Of a DNA stretch of 64,000 nt, positions 1 through 7,483 are shown piece by piece. The DNA is from DATBGO01 sp050011895. GTDB lineage: Bacteria; Actinomycetota; Actinomycetes; Streptosporangiales; Streptosporangiaceae. The stretch is from contig JBEKIF010000003.1 of NCBI GenBank assembly GCA_050011895.1, forward strand, positions 67,159-131,158, read 5' to 3'. How positions within the stretch are numbered: position 1 is the stretch's first letter; each line of letters starts with the position of its first letter. Both the position numbers and the translations under genes were made by a program. The notes beneath the pieces were generated by a model. The model made no database searches and was not told the origin of the DNA. It saw only the letters and a list, made by a program, of their open reading frames with translations.

Positions 1-625
1 CTCGGGTGTCACGGGCGTTGGCCTGCACCCAGTTCCCGATCGCCTCTGCTCCGGCGAGGTAAGCTGTCCGGCCGGTAGCCGCATAGAGCTGGACCAGCGC
101 CTGGCCTGCCCACGCCATGTCTCCTACCACGCTCGCCGGGTTGGCGATGGTGACAGCCGCCGGGCTGCGCAGCGGGGTCGGCGCGTACGCGGCGCGGACC
201 CGCCCGTCGCGCAGTGGATCGTTCGCCTGCGCATAGAGCAGCGCGGTTCCGATGATCTCGGCCCGCTGCCGGCCTGCCGGGGTTCCTGCGGCCAGGTAGG
301 CGTCGATGAGCACCGCGTCGTCGTAGGTCTCCGAGGCGGTGAAATGATCCTTCTGCAGCACGCCGCCGGTAAAGCTCTGCACTAGGCGGGGCGTGGAGCC
401 GGTGGCGTACCTGTCCATCATCTGGTCGAGGAACGAATAGGCCTGCACGACGCTCCGCGCCAGCTGCCCGGGCGGCACCGCTGGCGGTCCGGCCCGGGTC
501 CCGGCCGGCCCGCAGCCGGTGACGATGACGGCGACGGCGAACCCGGCCGCCGCCATGCCCGCCTGTCCGATCCGGCTCAGCTCTGCCCCCCGCTGTCGGC
601 CGAGCGGGCCGCCTGCGATGATCAC
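1..625 (-). CDS. Secreted lipoprotein, six-hairpin glycosidase-like (3' end cut by window)
   Basis: About 208 residues are visible and the frame is still open at base 1, so the gene is partial. From the GTG at 625 the N-terminus has arginines, then a hydrophobic run ending in a lipobox (VTGC), so the product should be a lipoprotein on the outer face of the membrane. An internal ATG at 556 is the alternative start but leaves the signal without a positive n-region. The motifs TYDDAVLIDAYLAAG and GDMAWAGQALVQLYAATG resemble helix pairs of (alpha/alpha)6 glycosidase or epimerase folds that act on polysaccharides. It lies downstream of nnr on the same strand, behind strong palindromes. The fold is inferred by eye and the substrate is unknown. 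It may belong functionally with the glycan genes to the right. Confidence 0.65.
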   Translation of the reverse strand, partial: MIIAGGPLGRQRGAELSRIGQAGMAAAGFAVAVIVTGCGPAGTRAGPPAVPPGQLARSVVQAYSFLDQMMDRYATGSTPRLVQSFTGGVLQKDHFTASETYDDAVLIDAYLAAGTPAGRQRAEIIGTALLYAQANDPLRDGRVRAAYAPTPLRSPAAVTIANPASVVGDMAWAGQALVQLYAATGRTAYLAGAEAIGNWVQANARDTR

Positions 626-870
626 CAGGCGGCCAGATCCGGCTGATTCCTGACCCGGCCGATCACCCGTCGTGGCCCTGCGAGCACGCCGATCGCGGCT
701 CCCGATGTCCGCCGCCGGCCGGACCGGTGCCGGAAACTCGCCCCGGTCGGGCCGGCAGGCATACCTGCGGTCCCGCCGCGATCGCTGTCGGGTAGTGATG
801 TACCCGGCCAGGCACCGGCCACCCGCCTGCTCGCTGGCCGCTGGCCGCCTGTCCGGCGCCAGGCCGGGGC

Positions 871-927
871 CCGGGCCGCCCGGGCCCGGGCGGCCCGGAA
901 ACCGGCGCGCAGGTGCACCGGTGCACC
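871..927 (-). terminator. Palindromes downstream of nnr, probable terminator
   Basis: A perfect 28-bp palindrome (871-898, two 14-base arms with no loop) is followed by a 16-bp palindrome (912-927, GGTGCACCGGTGCACC). Both lie just past the nnr stop at 947. The rest of the 626-946 gap is GC-rich with no convincing reading frame. GC-rich hairpins without a U-tract are common actinobacterial terminators. The inner palindrome could also be an operator. Confidence 0.5.
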
Positions 928-946
928 GGCGCGCAGGCGCCGCAGG

Positions 947-2470
947 CTAACCGGCGGACACGGTCCTGACGGCGGCCGGGAGGGCCCGGATCAGGTCGGA
1001 TGCGCCGATCGGCGCACCAGCCCTGCCGTCCCCCGCGGCGCCGTCCCCCGCGGCGCCGGTCGCCGCCAGCCGCCCGGCGATGCCATGCAGGTAGGCGGCG
1101 GCAGCGGCGGCGGCCGCCGGGCGCAGGCCCTGCGCCAGCAGGGCGCCCGCCAGGCCGGAGAGGACATCCCCGGACCCGGCCGTGGCCAGCCACGCCGTCC
1201 CGGTCGGGTTCACCAGAGCCTGATCATCGTCCGATGGGCCGGCGATGACCGTGGTGGATCCCTTGAGCAGCACGGTGATGCCGAGTTCCGCTGCGGCGCG
1301 CCTGGCGAATTCCAGGCGGCGGGCCTCAATGTCGGCGCGGTCCGCGCCAAGCAGCCGGGCCAGCTCGCCGGCGTGCGGGGTGATCAGGGTGGGAGCGGCC
1401 CGCGGCAGCAGGCCGCGGTGCGCGGCCAGCACGGTGAGGCCGTCCGCGTCCACGAGGACCGGGACGCTGCTCGCGAGCACGGCGGTGAGCAGGCTGACGG
1501 CAGTCTCGTCGGTGCCCATGCCGGGCCCGGCGGCCCAGGCCTGGACCTGGCCCGAGGTCTGCACCGCCCGGCCGGCGGACGGGCCTGGCGCCACGACGGT
1601 GATCACCGTCTCCGGCCAGTGCTGGCGGGCGACGTCGACGGCCGGCGCGGCCGAGACCAGCCGGACCATGCCCGCTCCGCCGTGGATTGCGCCGCCGATG
1701 GCGAGGGTCGCGGCGCCGGTGAACCGCTCGCTGCCAGCCGCCAGCCCCAGCACGCCCCGGCGGTACTTGTCGGATTCGGCCGACGGGCTGGGCAGCCATC
1801 CGGCCACGTCAGCGGCCTGCGGCGCGGCGAGGCCGGAGGCGCCCAGGTGCGGGCCAAGGCCGATGTCGATGAGCTCGACGACGCCGGCCTGGGATGCGCC
1901 CGGATCGATCAGCAGGCCGGGCTTCCAGGTCCCGAAGGTCACCGTCACGTCGGCGCGGACCGCAGCACCGTCCACCGCACCGGTATCGGCGTCGATGCCG
2001 CTCGGCAGGTCGGCGGCTACGACCAGGGCCCGGGAGCGCCCCGCCTGCGCTGCCAGCGATGCTGCGGGCTCGCGGAGGCCGCCACGGCCGCCAATGCCGA
2101 GGATGCCGTCGATGACCAGGTCCGCCAAGCCAACCGCCCGGCCGGTACCTGGATCGGCCGCCTCGATCAGCCGCCCCCCGGCGGCTCGCAGCGCCGCCGC
2201 CCCGCCCTCGTGTGCCCGCGATGCCACAGCGATGCCGGTCACGACCGCGCCGCGGCGCGCCAGCACCGCGCCGGCGTGCAGCGCGTCCCCGCCGTTGTCG
2301 CCGCTGCCCGCCAGCACGACGACCCTTGACCCGTACACCCGGCCGAGGAGCCCTGCGGATACCGACGCCAGGCCTGCCACGGCCCGCTGCATCAGCGCGC
2401 CCTCCGGCATCCGCGCCATGAGAGCGCCCTCGGCGGGGCGGATGTCCGCGACCAGGTGAGCGTTTCTCAT
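947..2470 (-). CDS. nnr: Bifunctional NAD(P)H-hydrate epimerase / ADP-dependent dehydratase
   Basis: A 507-residue cytosolic repair enzyme that restores hydrated NADH/NADPH. The N-terminal YjeF epimerase domain shows VLAGSGDNGGDALHAG (nucleotide-binding loop) and ADLPSGIDADTG. The C-terminal ribokinase-fold dehydratase domain shows AAGSERFTGAA, LITPHAGELARLLG, VLLKGSTTVI and the catalytic region TAGSGDVLSG. Length and domain order match the fused bacterial enzyme. Its ATG overlaps the acpS stop as ATGA, so the two are probably translationally coupled. An acpS-nnr pairing is usual in actinobacteria. Annotation by family motifs is secure. Confidence 0.95.
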   Translation of the reverse strand: MRNAHLVADIRPAEGALMARMPEGALMQRAVAGLASVSAGLLGRVYGSRVVVLAGSGDNGGDALHAGAVLARRGAVVTGIAVASRAHEGGAAALRAAGGRLIEAADPGTGRAVGLADLVIDGILGIGGRGGLREPAASLAAQAGRSRALVVAADLPSGIDADTGAVDGAAVRADVTVTFGTWKPGLLIDPGASQAGVVELIDIGLGPHLGASGLAAPQAADVAGWLPSPSAESDKYRRGVLGLAAGSERFTGAATLAIGGAIHGGAGMVRLVSAAPAVDVARQHWPETVITVVAPGPSAGRAVQTSGQVQAWAAGPGMGTDETAVSLLTAVLASSVPVLVDADGLTVLAAHRGLLPRAAPTLITPHAGELARLLGADRADIEARRLEFARRAAAELGITVLLKGSTTVIAGPSDDDQALVNPTGTAWLATAGSGDVLSGLAGALLAQGLRPAAAAAAAAYLHGIAGRLAATGAAGDGAAGDGRAGAPIGASDLIRALPAAVRTVSAG

Positions 2471-2817
2471 CTCTCGGCCACCACCATCGCGACGCTCAGG
2501 CCGCCGTCGTGGCTCAGTGACAGGTGCCAGGTTCGGACACCGAGCCTGGCCGCCGCGTCGGCCACGGTTCCGCGCACCTCAAGCCGCGGCGCCCCGCGGG
2601 AGTCATGGATCACCTCGACGTCGGCCCAGCGCAGGCCGGGTGGGCCGCCCAGGGCCTTCGCCACCGCTTCTTTCGCCGCGAAGCACCCGGCGAGCGAGTC
2701 CGGCCTGGCATCGCGTTCGCCTTCGGCGAACAGCCGGGCGGACAGCGACGGCGTGCGCCGGAGCGCTGCCTGCAGCCGCGAGATGTCCGCGATGTCGACG
2801 CCGATGCCTACGATCAC
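2467..2817 (-). CDS. acpS: Holo-[acyl-carrier-protein] synthase
   Basis: A 116-residue phosphopantetheinyl transferase that moves 4'-phosphopantetheine from CoA to a serine of acyl carrier protein. The start is placed at GTG 2817, giving VIVGIGVDIADI with the metal-binding Asp8. The family motif FAAKEAVAKALGG contains Glu50. An upstream in-frame ATG at 2928 would add 37 residues that the family lacks. The length fits type I AcpS. Its stop overlaps nnr by 4 bases. The roughly 330-base gap upstream (2818-3144) separates it from the divergent glycan operon. Confidence 0.93.
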   Translation of the reverse strand: MIVGIGVDIADISRLQAALRRTPSLSARLFAEGERDARPDSLAGCFAAKEAVAKALGGPPGLRWADVEVIHDSRGAPRLEVRGTVADAAARLGVRTWHLSLSHDGGLSVAMVVAER

Positions 2818-3109
2818 ACGCCAAGCCTGCCACGCCCAGCCTGCCGCGGTCTGCTCCGGGAACCGCGCGGCGGGGTTCCCGGCAGATCGAGCGCTCCGGT
2901 GGGACCGGCACGAGAACCCGGTCACCATCGAAATCTGCCGGAGAGGCGGGGCGGCCAGCCGCCTACGCGCATCCCCGGGGCTGGTGCTCGGCCGCTATGC
3001 GTAGGTCATCTCCCCCCGATGATGGAGGTGGGGTAATGAGATAGCTGGCAGAGTCGAGTTCGTCTCTGCGAAGAATCGGCCGAATGTCGCGGCAGCCGGG
3101 GGGAACACC

Positions 3110-3148
3110 ATGTCCGAGGATGAACCTGCGCCAACGGTGCGCCGGTGA
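3110..3148 (+). CDS. Candidate 12-codon leader peptide
   Basis: An ATG at 3110 sits 5-6 bases after a G-rich Shine-Dalgarno-like run (CCGGGGGGAACACC). It opens a 12-codon frame, MSEDEPAPTVRR, that ends in TGA at 3146-3148. The stop overlaps the GTG start of the ATP-grasp gene (GTGA). The GTG itself has no clear ribosome-binding site, so the enzyme may depend on translation of this leader. I see no obvious promoter in 2818-3109. Whether the peptide has a role beyond coupling is unknown. Confidence 0.45.
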   Translation: MSEDEPAPTVRR

Positions 3149-4557
3149 GCAGCGACCGATCGTGCCCGGGCATGGATGCCAGCCGTGCGGCCACCGGCGC
3201 CAGCACGCCGGATTTCGACACCAGCACGCCGGCCGTGGTGCTCAAGCTGGACCCGAACGTCATGCACCATGGCGGCCTCGGCGTCATCCGCAGCCTGGGC
3301 CGGCTGGGCGTGCCCGTCTACGGCGTGCACGAGGGGCCCCTGGCGCCAGCCGCGAATTCGGTTTACCTGCGCGGGCGCTGCTTCTGGCAGCCCGATCCCG
3401 CGGACCCGGACCGGGTGCTGGCGGGCCTGGGCCAGCTGGCCGGACACATCGGCCGGCCTGCCGTGCTGCTGCCTACCGACGATGCGGGCGCGATCTTCCT
3501 CGCGGAGCACGGCGCGCAGCTACGGCCGCGGTTCCTGTTCGCTGACCCGCCGGCTGGCCTGCCTCGCCAGGTGGCCGGCAAGTACTCGCTCTACCAGCTC
3601 TGCAGCGCACTGGGCGTGCCCTGCCCGCACGCGGCGCTGCCCGGCTCGCTGGCCCAGGCGCGCGCGTTCGCGGCCGACGCAGGGTTCCCGCTGATTGCCA
3701 AGCTCACCACGCCATGGACGCACAGCCGCGGGCTGCGCAGCACGTCAGTCATCGCCGACGCCGGGCAGCTGGCAGCCATCTATCAGGAGTGCGCCGGGGC
3801 GGGCGTCGGCCTGCTGCTGCAGGAGTTCGTCCCCGGCGGCAGCGGGCATGACTGGTTCTTCCACGGCTACTGCGACGCTAGCTCCGCCTGCCGGCCGGCG
3901 TTCACCGGCGTCAAGGAGCGGTCCTACCCGGCGCACGCCGGACTGACCTGCCTCGGCCGCTCCACGCCGAGCGCCGGGCTGCGCGCGGAGGTGGCCAGGC
4001 TGCTCACCCGGCTGGGGTACCGCGGAATCCTCGACCTTGACCTGCGCCTTGACGCCCGGGACGGCCAGTTTAAGCTGCTGGACTTCAATCCCAGGCTCGG
4101 CGCTCAATTCCGGCTATTCCGCGACACCGCCGGACTGGACGTGGCGACAGCCGCCTACCTGGACCTGACCGGGCAGCCCATCCCGTCCGGCGAGCAGGTG
4201 GCCGGCCGCGGATTCCTGGTGGAGAACTACGACCCGCTCGGGGCCCTCCGCTACTGGCGCGACGGCGAACTGAGGCTGGGTTCCTGGCTGGCGTCACTGC
4301 GCACCGTGGACGAGACGGCCTGGTTCGCCCGCGATGACTTGCGGCCCTTCGGGCTGATGTGCGTGCGGATGGGCTGGCGGCTGGCGACCAGGCCGCTGGC
4401 CAGGAAGCAGAGTCAGCCGCGCGGGGACGGCTTCCGCTATCGCAGCGGCCGAGCGGCGGCCCGGCCAGGCCGCGCCCCGAACTCGAGGATCGCCACCATC
4501 ACCGATATCTCGCGGCCAGCAGTGCCGCAATCTCAGAAGGAGGGGACACCTGCATGA
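3145..4557 (+). CDS. ATP-grasp domain protein (carboxylate-amine ligase-like)
   Basis: A 470-residue protein with an ATP-grasp layout: an N-terminal pre-ATP domain (VVLKLDPNVMHHGGLGVIRSLG), the lid/ATP region around KYSLYQLCSALGVPCP and FPLIAKLTTPW, then metal-binding LLDFNPRLGAQF near residue 315. Such enzymes join a carboxylate to an amine or thiol through an acyl-phosphate; the substrate here is unknown. The start is GTG 3145, overlapping the stop of a 12-codon leader. ATG 3172 is an alternative. Its stop overlaps the next start (ATGA), so it is coupled to the FAD oxidoreductase. As first enzyme of the operon it may amidate or aminoacylate a sugar acid, but that is inference. Confidence 0.8.
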   Translation: MSSDRSCPGMDASRAATGASTPDFDTSTPAVVLKLDPNVMHHGGLGVIRSLGRLGVPVYGVHEGPLAPAANSVYLRGRCFWQPDPADPDRVLAGLGQLAGHIGRPAVLLPTDDAGAIFLAEHGAQLRPRFLFADPPAGLPRQVAGKYSLYQLCSALGVPCPHAALPGSLAQARAFAADAGFPLIAKLTTPWTHSRGLRSTSVIADAGQLAAIYQECAGAGVGLLLQEFVPGGSGHDWFFHGYCDASSACRPAFTGVKERSYPAHAGLTCLGRSTPSAGLRAEVARLLTRLGYRGILDLDLRLDARDGQFKLLDFNPRLGAQFRLFRDTAGLDVATAAYLDLTGQPIPSGEQVAGRGFLVENYDPLGALRYWRDGELRLGSWLASLRTVDETAWFARDDLRPFGLMCVRMGWRLATRPLARKQSQPRGDGFRYRSGRAAARPGRAPNSRIATITDISRPAVPQSQKEGTPA

Positions 4558-5789
4558 GCGATGCCGTGGACGTGGCCATCGTCGGAGCCGGACCGTACGG
4601 CCTCTCGCTAGCCGCGCATCTGCGCGGGACGGGCGTCAGCTTCCGCCAGTTCGGGCTGCCGATGCAGCTGTGGCGGGCGGCAATGCCCAGCGGGATGTTC
4701 CTCAAGTCACAGGGCTTTGCCTGCAACCTGTCGGACCCGCGGGGAACCCACACCCTGGAAGCCTTCTGCAAGGCGACCGGCCGGCCCTACGCGAGCTATG
4801 GCCAGCCGGTACCGCTGAGCACATTTGTCAGCTACGGCCAGTGGTTCTGTGCCGAGTTCCTGCCCGACCTGGAAGAAGTGCTGGTCAGCGACATTGCCGC
4901 CGGGCCTGACGGGTTCCAGCTGACCCTGGCCAGCTCCGAGCGAGTGCAGGCCCGCCAAGTGGTGGTAGCTGCGGGCGTCGAGCATTTCGCCAGTGTTCCC
5001 GAGCCATTCTCGGCCCTGCCGTCCTCCGCCTGCACGCACACGTCTGCGCACCGCGACCTGGCGGGCTTCCGCGGCCAGGATGTGCTGGTGGTCGGCGCGG
5101 GCCAGTCGGCGCTTGAGACGGCTGCGCTGTTGCACGAGAACGGGGCAGCCGTCCAGGTGCTCGCCAGGGAAGGCAAGCTGGCCTGGAACGGCGAGCCGCT
5201 GGCGCCGGACCGGCCGCTATCGGAGCGGCTGCGGGAGCCCGAGGCCGGGCTCGGTTCGGGCTGGGGCACCTGGTTCTACTCCAACCATCCGGACCTGTTC
5301 CGGCACCTGCCGAAGTCCACCAGGGTCTACCGGGCCCGCTCCGCGCTCGGTCCGGCCGGCGCATGCTGGCTGCGCAGCCGGGTCGAAGGCCAGTTCCCGG
5401 TGCACACCAGCCAGTCGGTGACGTGGGCGAAGGCGGAGGACACGCGCGTGCGCCTGGGCGTGACCAGCGGCGACGGATCGACCCGCGAGCTGGCCGCCGA
5501 TCACCTCATCGCGGGCACCGGTTACCGCACCGACCTGGCCCGGCTGCCGTTCCTCGGCGACCAGCTGCGGTCGCAGCTGCGGACGCTGGCCGGGAGCCCG
5601 GTGGTGGGCAGCGGATATCAGTCGTCGGTTCCCGGCCTCTACTTCATCGGCCCGGCGGTGGCCCCCTCCATGGGGCCGGTGATGCGATTCGTCTTCGGCT
5701 CCGCGCACGCGGCGAAGGCCGTGACGCGCCAGCTGGCCGGCACGGCGAGCCGGCGATCGCAGGCGGCGGCCGTGCCGGCAGGCAGGTGA
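4554..5789 (+). CDS. FAD/NAD(P)-dependent oxidoreductase (monooxygenase-like)
   Basis: 411 residues with two dinucleotide-binding folds. FAD site: VAIVGAGPYG (GxGxxG, residues 11-16). NAD(P) site: VLVVGAGQSALETA, near residue 180. The ATG-like motif GTGYRTDLARLPFL and the C-terminal GLYFIGPAV fit the flavin-containing monooxygenase/lysine-hydroxylase superfamily. The start ATG 4554 overlaps the previous stop and follows a strong ribosome-binding site (AGAAGGAGGGG). The same-operon pairing with an ATP-grasp ligase suggests they modify the same substituent. The actual substrate cannot be read from the sequence. Confidence 0.85.
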   Translation: MSDAVDVAIVGAGPYGLSLAAHLRGTGVSFRQFGLPMQLWRAAMPSGMFLKSQGFACNLSDPRGTHTLEAFCKATGRPYASYGQPVPLSTFVSYGQWFCAEFLPDLEEVLVSDIAAGPDGFQLTLASSERVQARQVVVAAGVEHFASVPEPFSALPSSACTHTSAHRDLAGFRGQDVLVVGAGQSALETAALLHENGAAVQVLAREGKLAWNGEPLAPDRPLSERLREPEAGLGSGWGTWFYSNHPDLFRHLPKSTRVYRARSALGPAGACWLRSRVEGQFPVHTSQSVTWAKAEDTRVRLGVTSGDGSTRELAADHLIAGTGYRTDLARLPFLGDQLRSQLRTLAGSPVVGSGYQSSVPGLYFIGPAVAPSMGPVMRFVFGSAHAAKAVTRQLAGTASRRSQAAAVPAGR

Positions 5790-5791
5790 CG

Positions 5792-5914
5792 ATGCGCGAA
5801 CCTGGCTCCTGCCGCTGCGCTACCAGGGTGCCGAGAGACGCAGTTTCAGCACACCCACGGGTCGCGGCGAATCCCGCTGAATCCCCCGAATTTTTAACTC
5901 CTGAGGGAGCATAG
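5792..5914 (+). CDS. Candidate 40-residue small ORF
   Basis: This frame starts two bases after the oxidoreductase stop and ends in TAG three bases before the ATG of the next gene. It fills the gap almost exactly. A weak Shine-Dalgarno-like GGCAGG precedes the ATG. The peptide begins MREPGSCRCATRVP and ends LTPEGA, has two cysteines and no membrane segment. No family is recognised. The downstream ribosome-binding site (GAGGGAG) lies inside its last codons, so translation through it could expose or block that site. Confidence 0.35.
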   Translation: MREPGSCRCATRVPRDAVSAHPRVAANPAESPEFLTPEGA

Positions 5915-5917
5915 CCA

Positions 5918-7282
5918 ATGTCCGAGCGCAGTTTGTCGCTTGCGGTGAACGGGCGTGAGTACCAGCTGACCAGCAGGCTGACGCTTTACCGGGCACCCGG
6001 GCCGCCCGGCGCCGGCGATGCGGCCGGCACCTCGTCGGTAGCGATCGTCGGGCTCGGGTATGTGGGGCTGCCGACAGCGGTCGCCCTGCACGGCCGGTGC
6101 AAGCGGATCATCGGCATCGATCTCAGCCAGCAGCGGCTGGCTGAGATCGCCGCGGGAAAGGCCGATCTCACCGGCCCGGACCAGGCGGAACTCGGGGCGG
6201 CGCTGGCCGACGGTTCCCTTGAGCTGACCGCCGACCCGACAGCTGTCAAGGCCGCTGACGCTGTGATCATCTGTGTGCCGACGCCGGTGGATGCACAGTA
6301 CGTCCCGGATCTCAGCGCCTTGCGCGGCGCCTGCGCGAGCGTGGTCGCGCACGCCCGGCCGGGGCAGACGATTATTCTGACGTCCACGACGTATGCGGGC
6401 ACGACGCGGGAACTGCTGGCCGAGCCGCTGGGCCGGCGCGGGCTGCGGGTCGGCACCGATGTGTTCGTGGCGTTCTGCCCGGAGCGGATCGACCCAGGCA
6501 ACTTCGACCACCTGCAGCGGGAGACGCCGCGGGTGGTCGGCGGGATCACTCCGGCGTGCACGGAGCACGCAGCGATGACCATCGGCCAGCTGACTGATGC
6601 GGTGTACCTGCTGAGCTCGCCGGAGGCCGCCGAGGCAACGAAGCTGTACGAGAACATCTTCCGAGCCGTATCGCTGGCCCTGGCCAACGAGTTCGCTGAC
6701 GCGTGCGGGGCGCTGAACCTGGATCCGGTTGAGGTCACCCTGGCCGCGGGGACCAAGCCCTATGGCTTCCTCGGCGCGCTGCCCGGCCCTGGCGTGGGCG
6801 GGCACTGCATCCCGTGCGACCCGCATTACCTGCTCTGGCAGCTCAGCAAGCAGGGACGGCAGTCCCCGCTGATCGAGCAGACGATGAAGTCGATCAGCAT
6901 GCGGCCGTCCAGGGTCGCCGAACGGGCCGCCGAGGTGCTCGCTGCCCAGGGCCGGACGCTGACCGGCGCCGCAGTGATCGTGGTCGGCGCCAGTTATAAG
7001 GCTGGGGTGCAGGACCTGCGGGAATCTCCTGCGCTCGGGCTCATTGCCCGGCTGCTCGACGCTGGCGCCTCGGTCGACTATTACGACCCGCTGATACCGC
7101 ATCTCCGGCTGCCGGACGGGCGGGAGGTGCACAGCCATAGTGCGCCGGGCGGCTGCCGCTGGGATCTGGTCATCGTGCACACGATCCATCCGGGCGTGGA
7201 CTACTCGTGGGTCGGCGACTGCCCGCGAGTACTCGATGCCACCTACCAGTTCGATGCCGCACCGCATCGCACGGTCGTCTGA
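5918..7282 (+). CDS. Nucleotide-sugar (UDP-HexNAc/UDP-hexose) 6-dehydrogenase
   Basis: 454 residues of the UDP-glucose/GDP-mannose dehydrogenase family, which oxidises C6 of a nucleotide sugar to a uronic acid with two NAD+. The Rossmann loop VGLGYVGLP (residues 44-52), FCPERIDPG and the catalytic-cysteine motif GVGGHCIPCDP (Cys297) are intact. The motif set is closest to the WbpA/WecC type that uses UDP-N-acetylhexosamines, but UDP-glucose cannot be excluded. The first about 40 residues (with SLAVNGREYQL) precede the usual start of the family and are an extension. The ATG follows GAGGGAG. It should supply an acidic sugar donor to the operon's transferases. Confidence 0.9.
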   Translation: MSERSLSLAVNGREYQLTSRLTLYRAPGPPGAGDAAGTSSVAIVGLGYVGLPTAVALHGRCKRIIGIDLSQQRLAEIAAGKADLTGPDQAELGAALADGSLELTADPTAVKAADAVIICVPTPVDAQYVPDLSALRGACASVVAHARPGQTIILTSTTYAGTTRELLAEPLGRRGLRVGTDVFVAFCPERIDPGNFDHLQRETPRVVGGITPACTEHAAMTIGQLTDAVYLLSSPEAAEATKLYENIFRAVSLALANEFADACGALNLDPVEVTLAAGTKPYGFLGALPGPGVGGHCIPCDPHYLLWQLSKQGRQSPLIEQTMKSISMRPSRVAERAAEVLAAQGRTLTGAAVIVVGASYKAGVQDLRESPALGLIARLLDAGASVDYYDPLIPHLRLPDGREVHSHSAPGGCRWDLVIVHTIHPGVDYSWVGDCPRVLDATYQFDAAPHRTVV

Positions 7283-7363
7283 TCATGGCCGCCAAGGCCG
7301 GCCGGCCAGCGCGGGCCGGCCGCCCGGCCCGGGCCTGACGGCCTGGCCAGGGGGGAGAAATCG

Positions 7364-7483
7364 ATGACAGCCGCCGCAGAAACTGGCCGGGCGCGGGTGA
7401 CCGTTAGCGGCCCAGGCATGCGTCCGGAGTATCCGCCGACCGGGCGCCTGCCAGTCGGCATCGCGGTGCGAGCGCTCCGGTGA
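7364..7483 (+). CDS. Candidate 39-residue translationally coupled small ORF
   Basis: The ATG at 7364 has the best Shine-Dalgarno in the operon (GGGGGGAGAAATCG). The 39-codon frame (beginning MTAAAETGRARVTVSG) ends in TGA at 7481-7483, overlapping the GTG start of the sugar transferase (GTGA). That GTG has no good ribosome-binding site, so the transferase is probably translated by re-initiation. The 81-base stretch before it (7283-7363) shows nothing. No protein family is recognised. Confidence 0.5.
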   Translation: MTAAAETGRARVTVSGPGMRPEYPPTGRLPVGIAVRALR

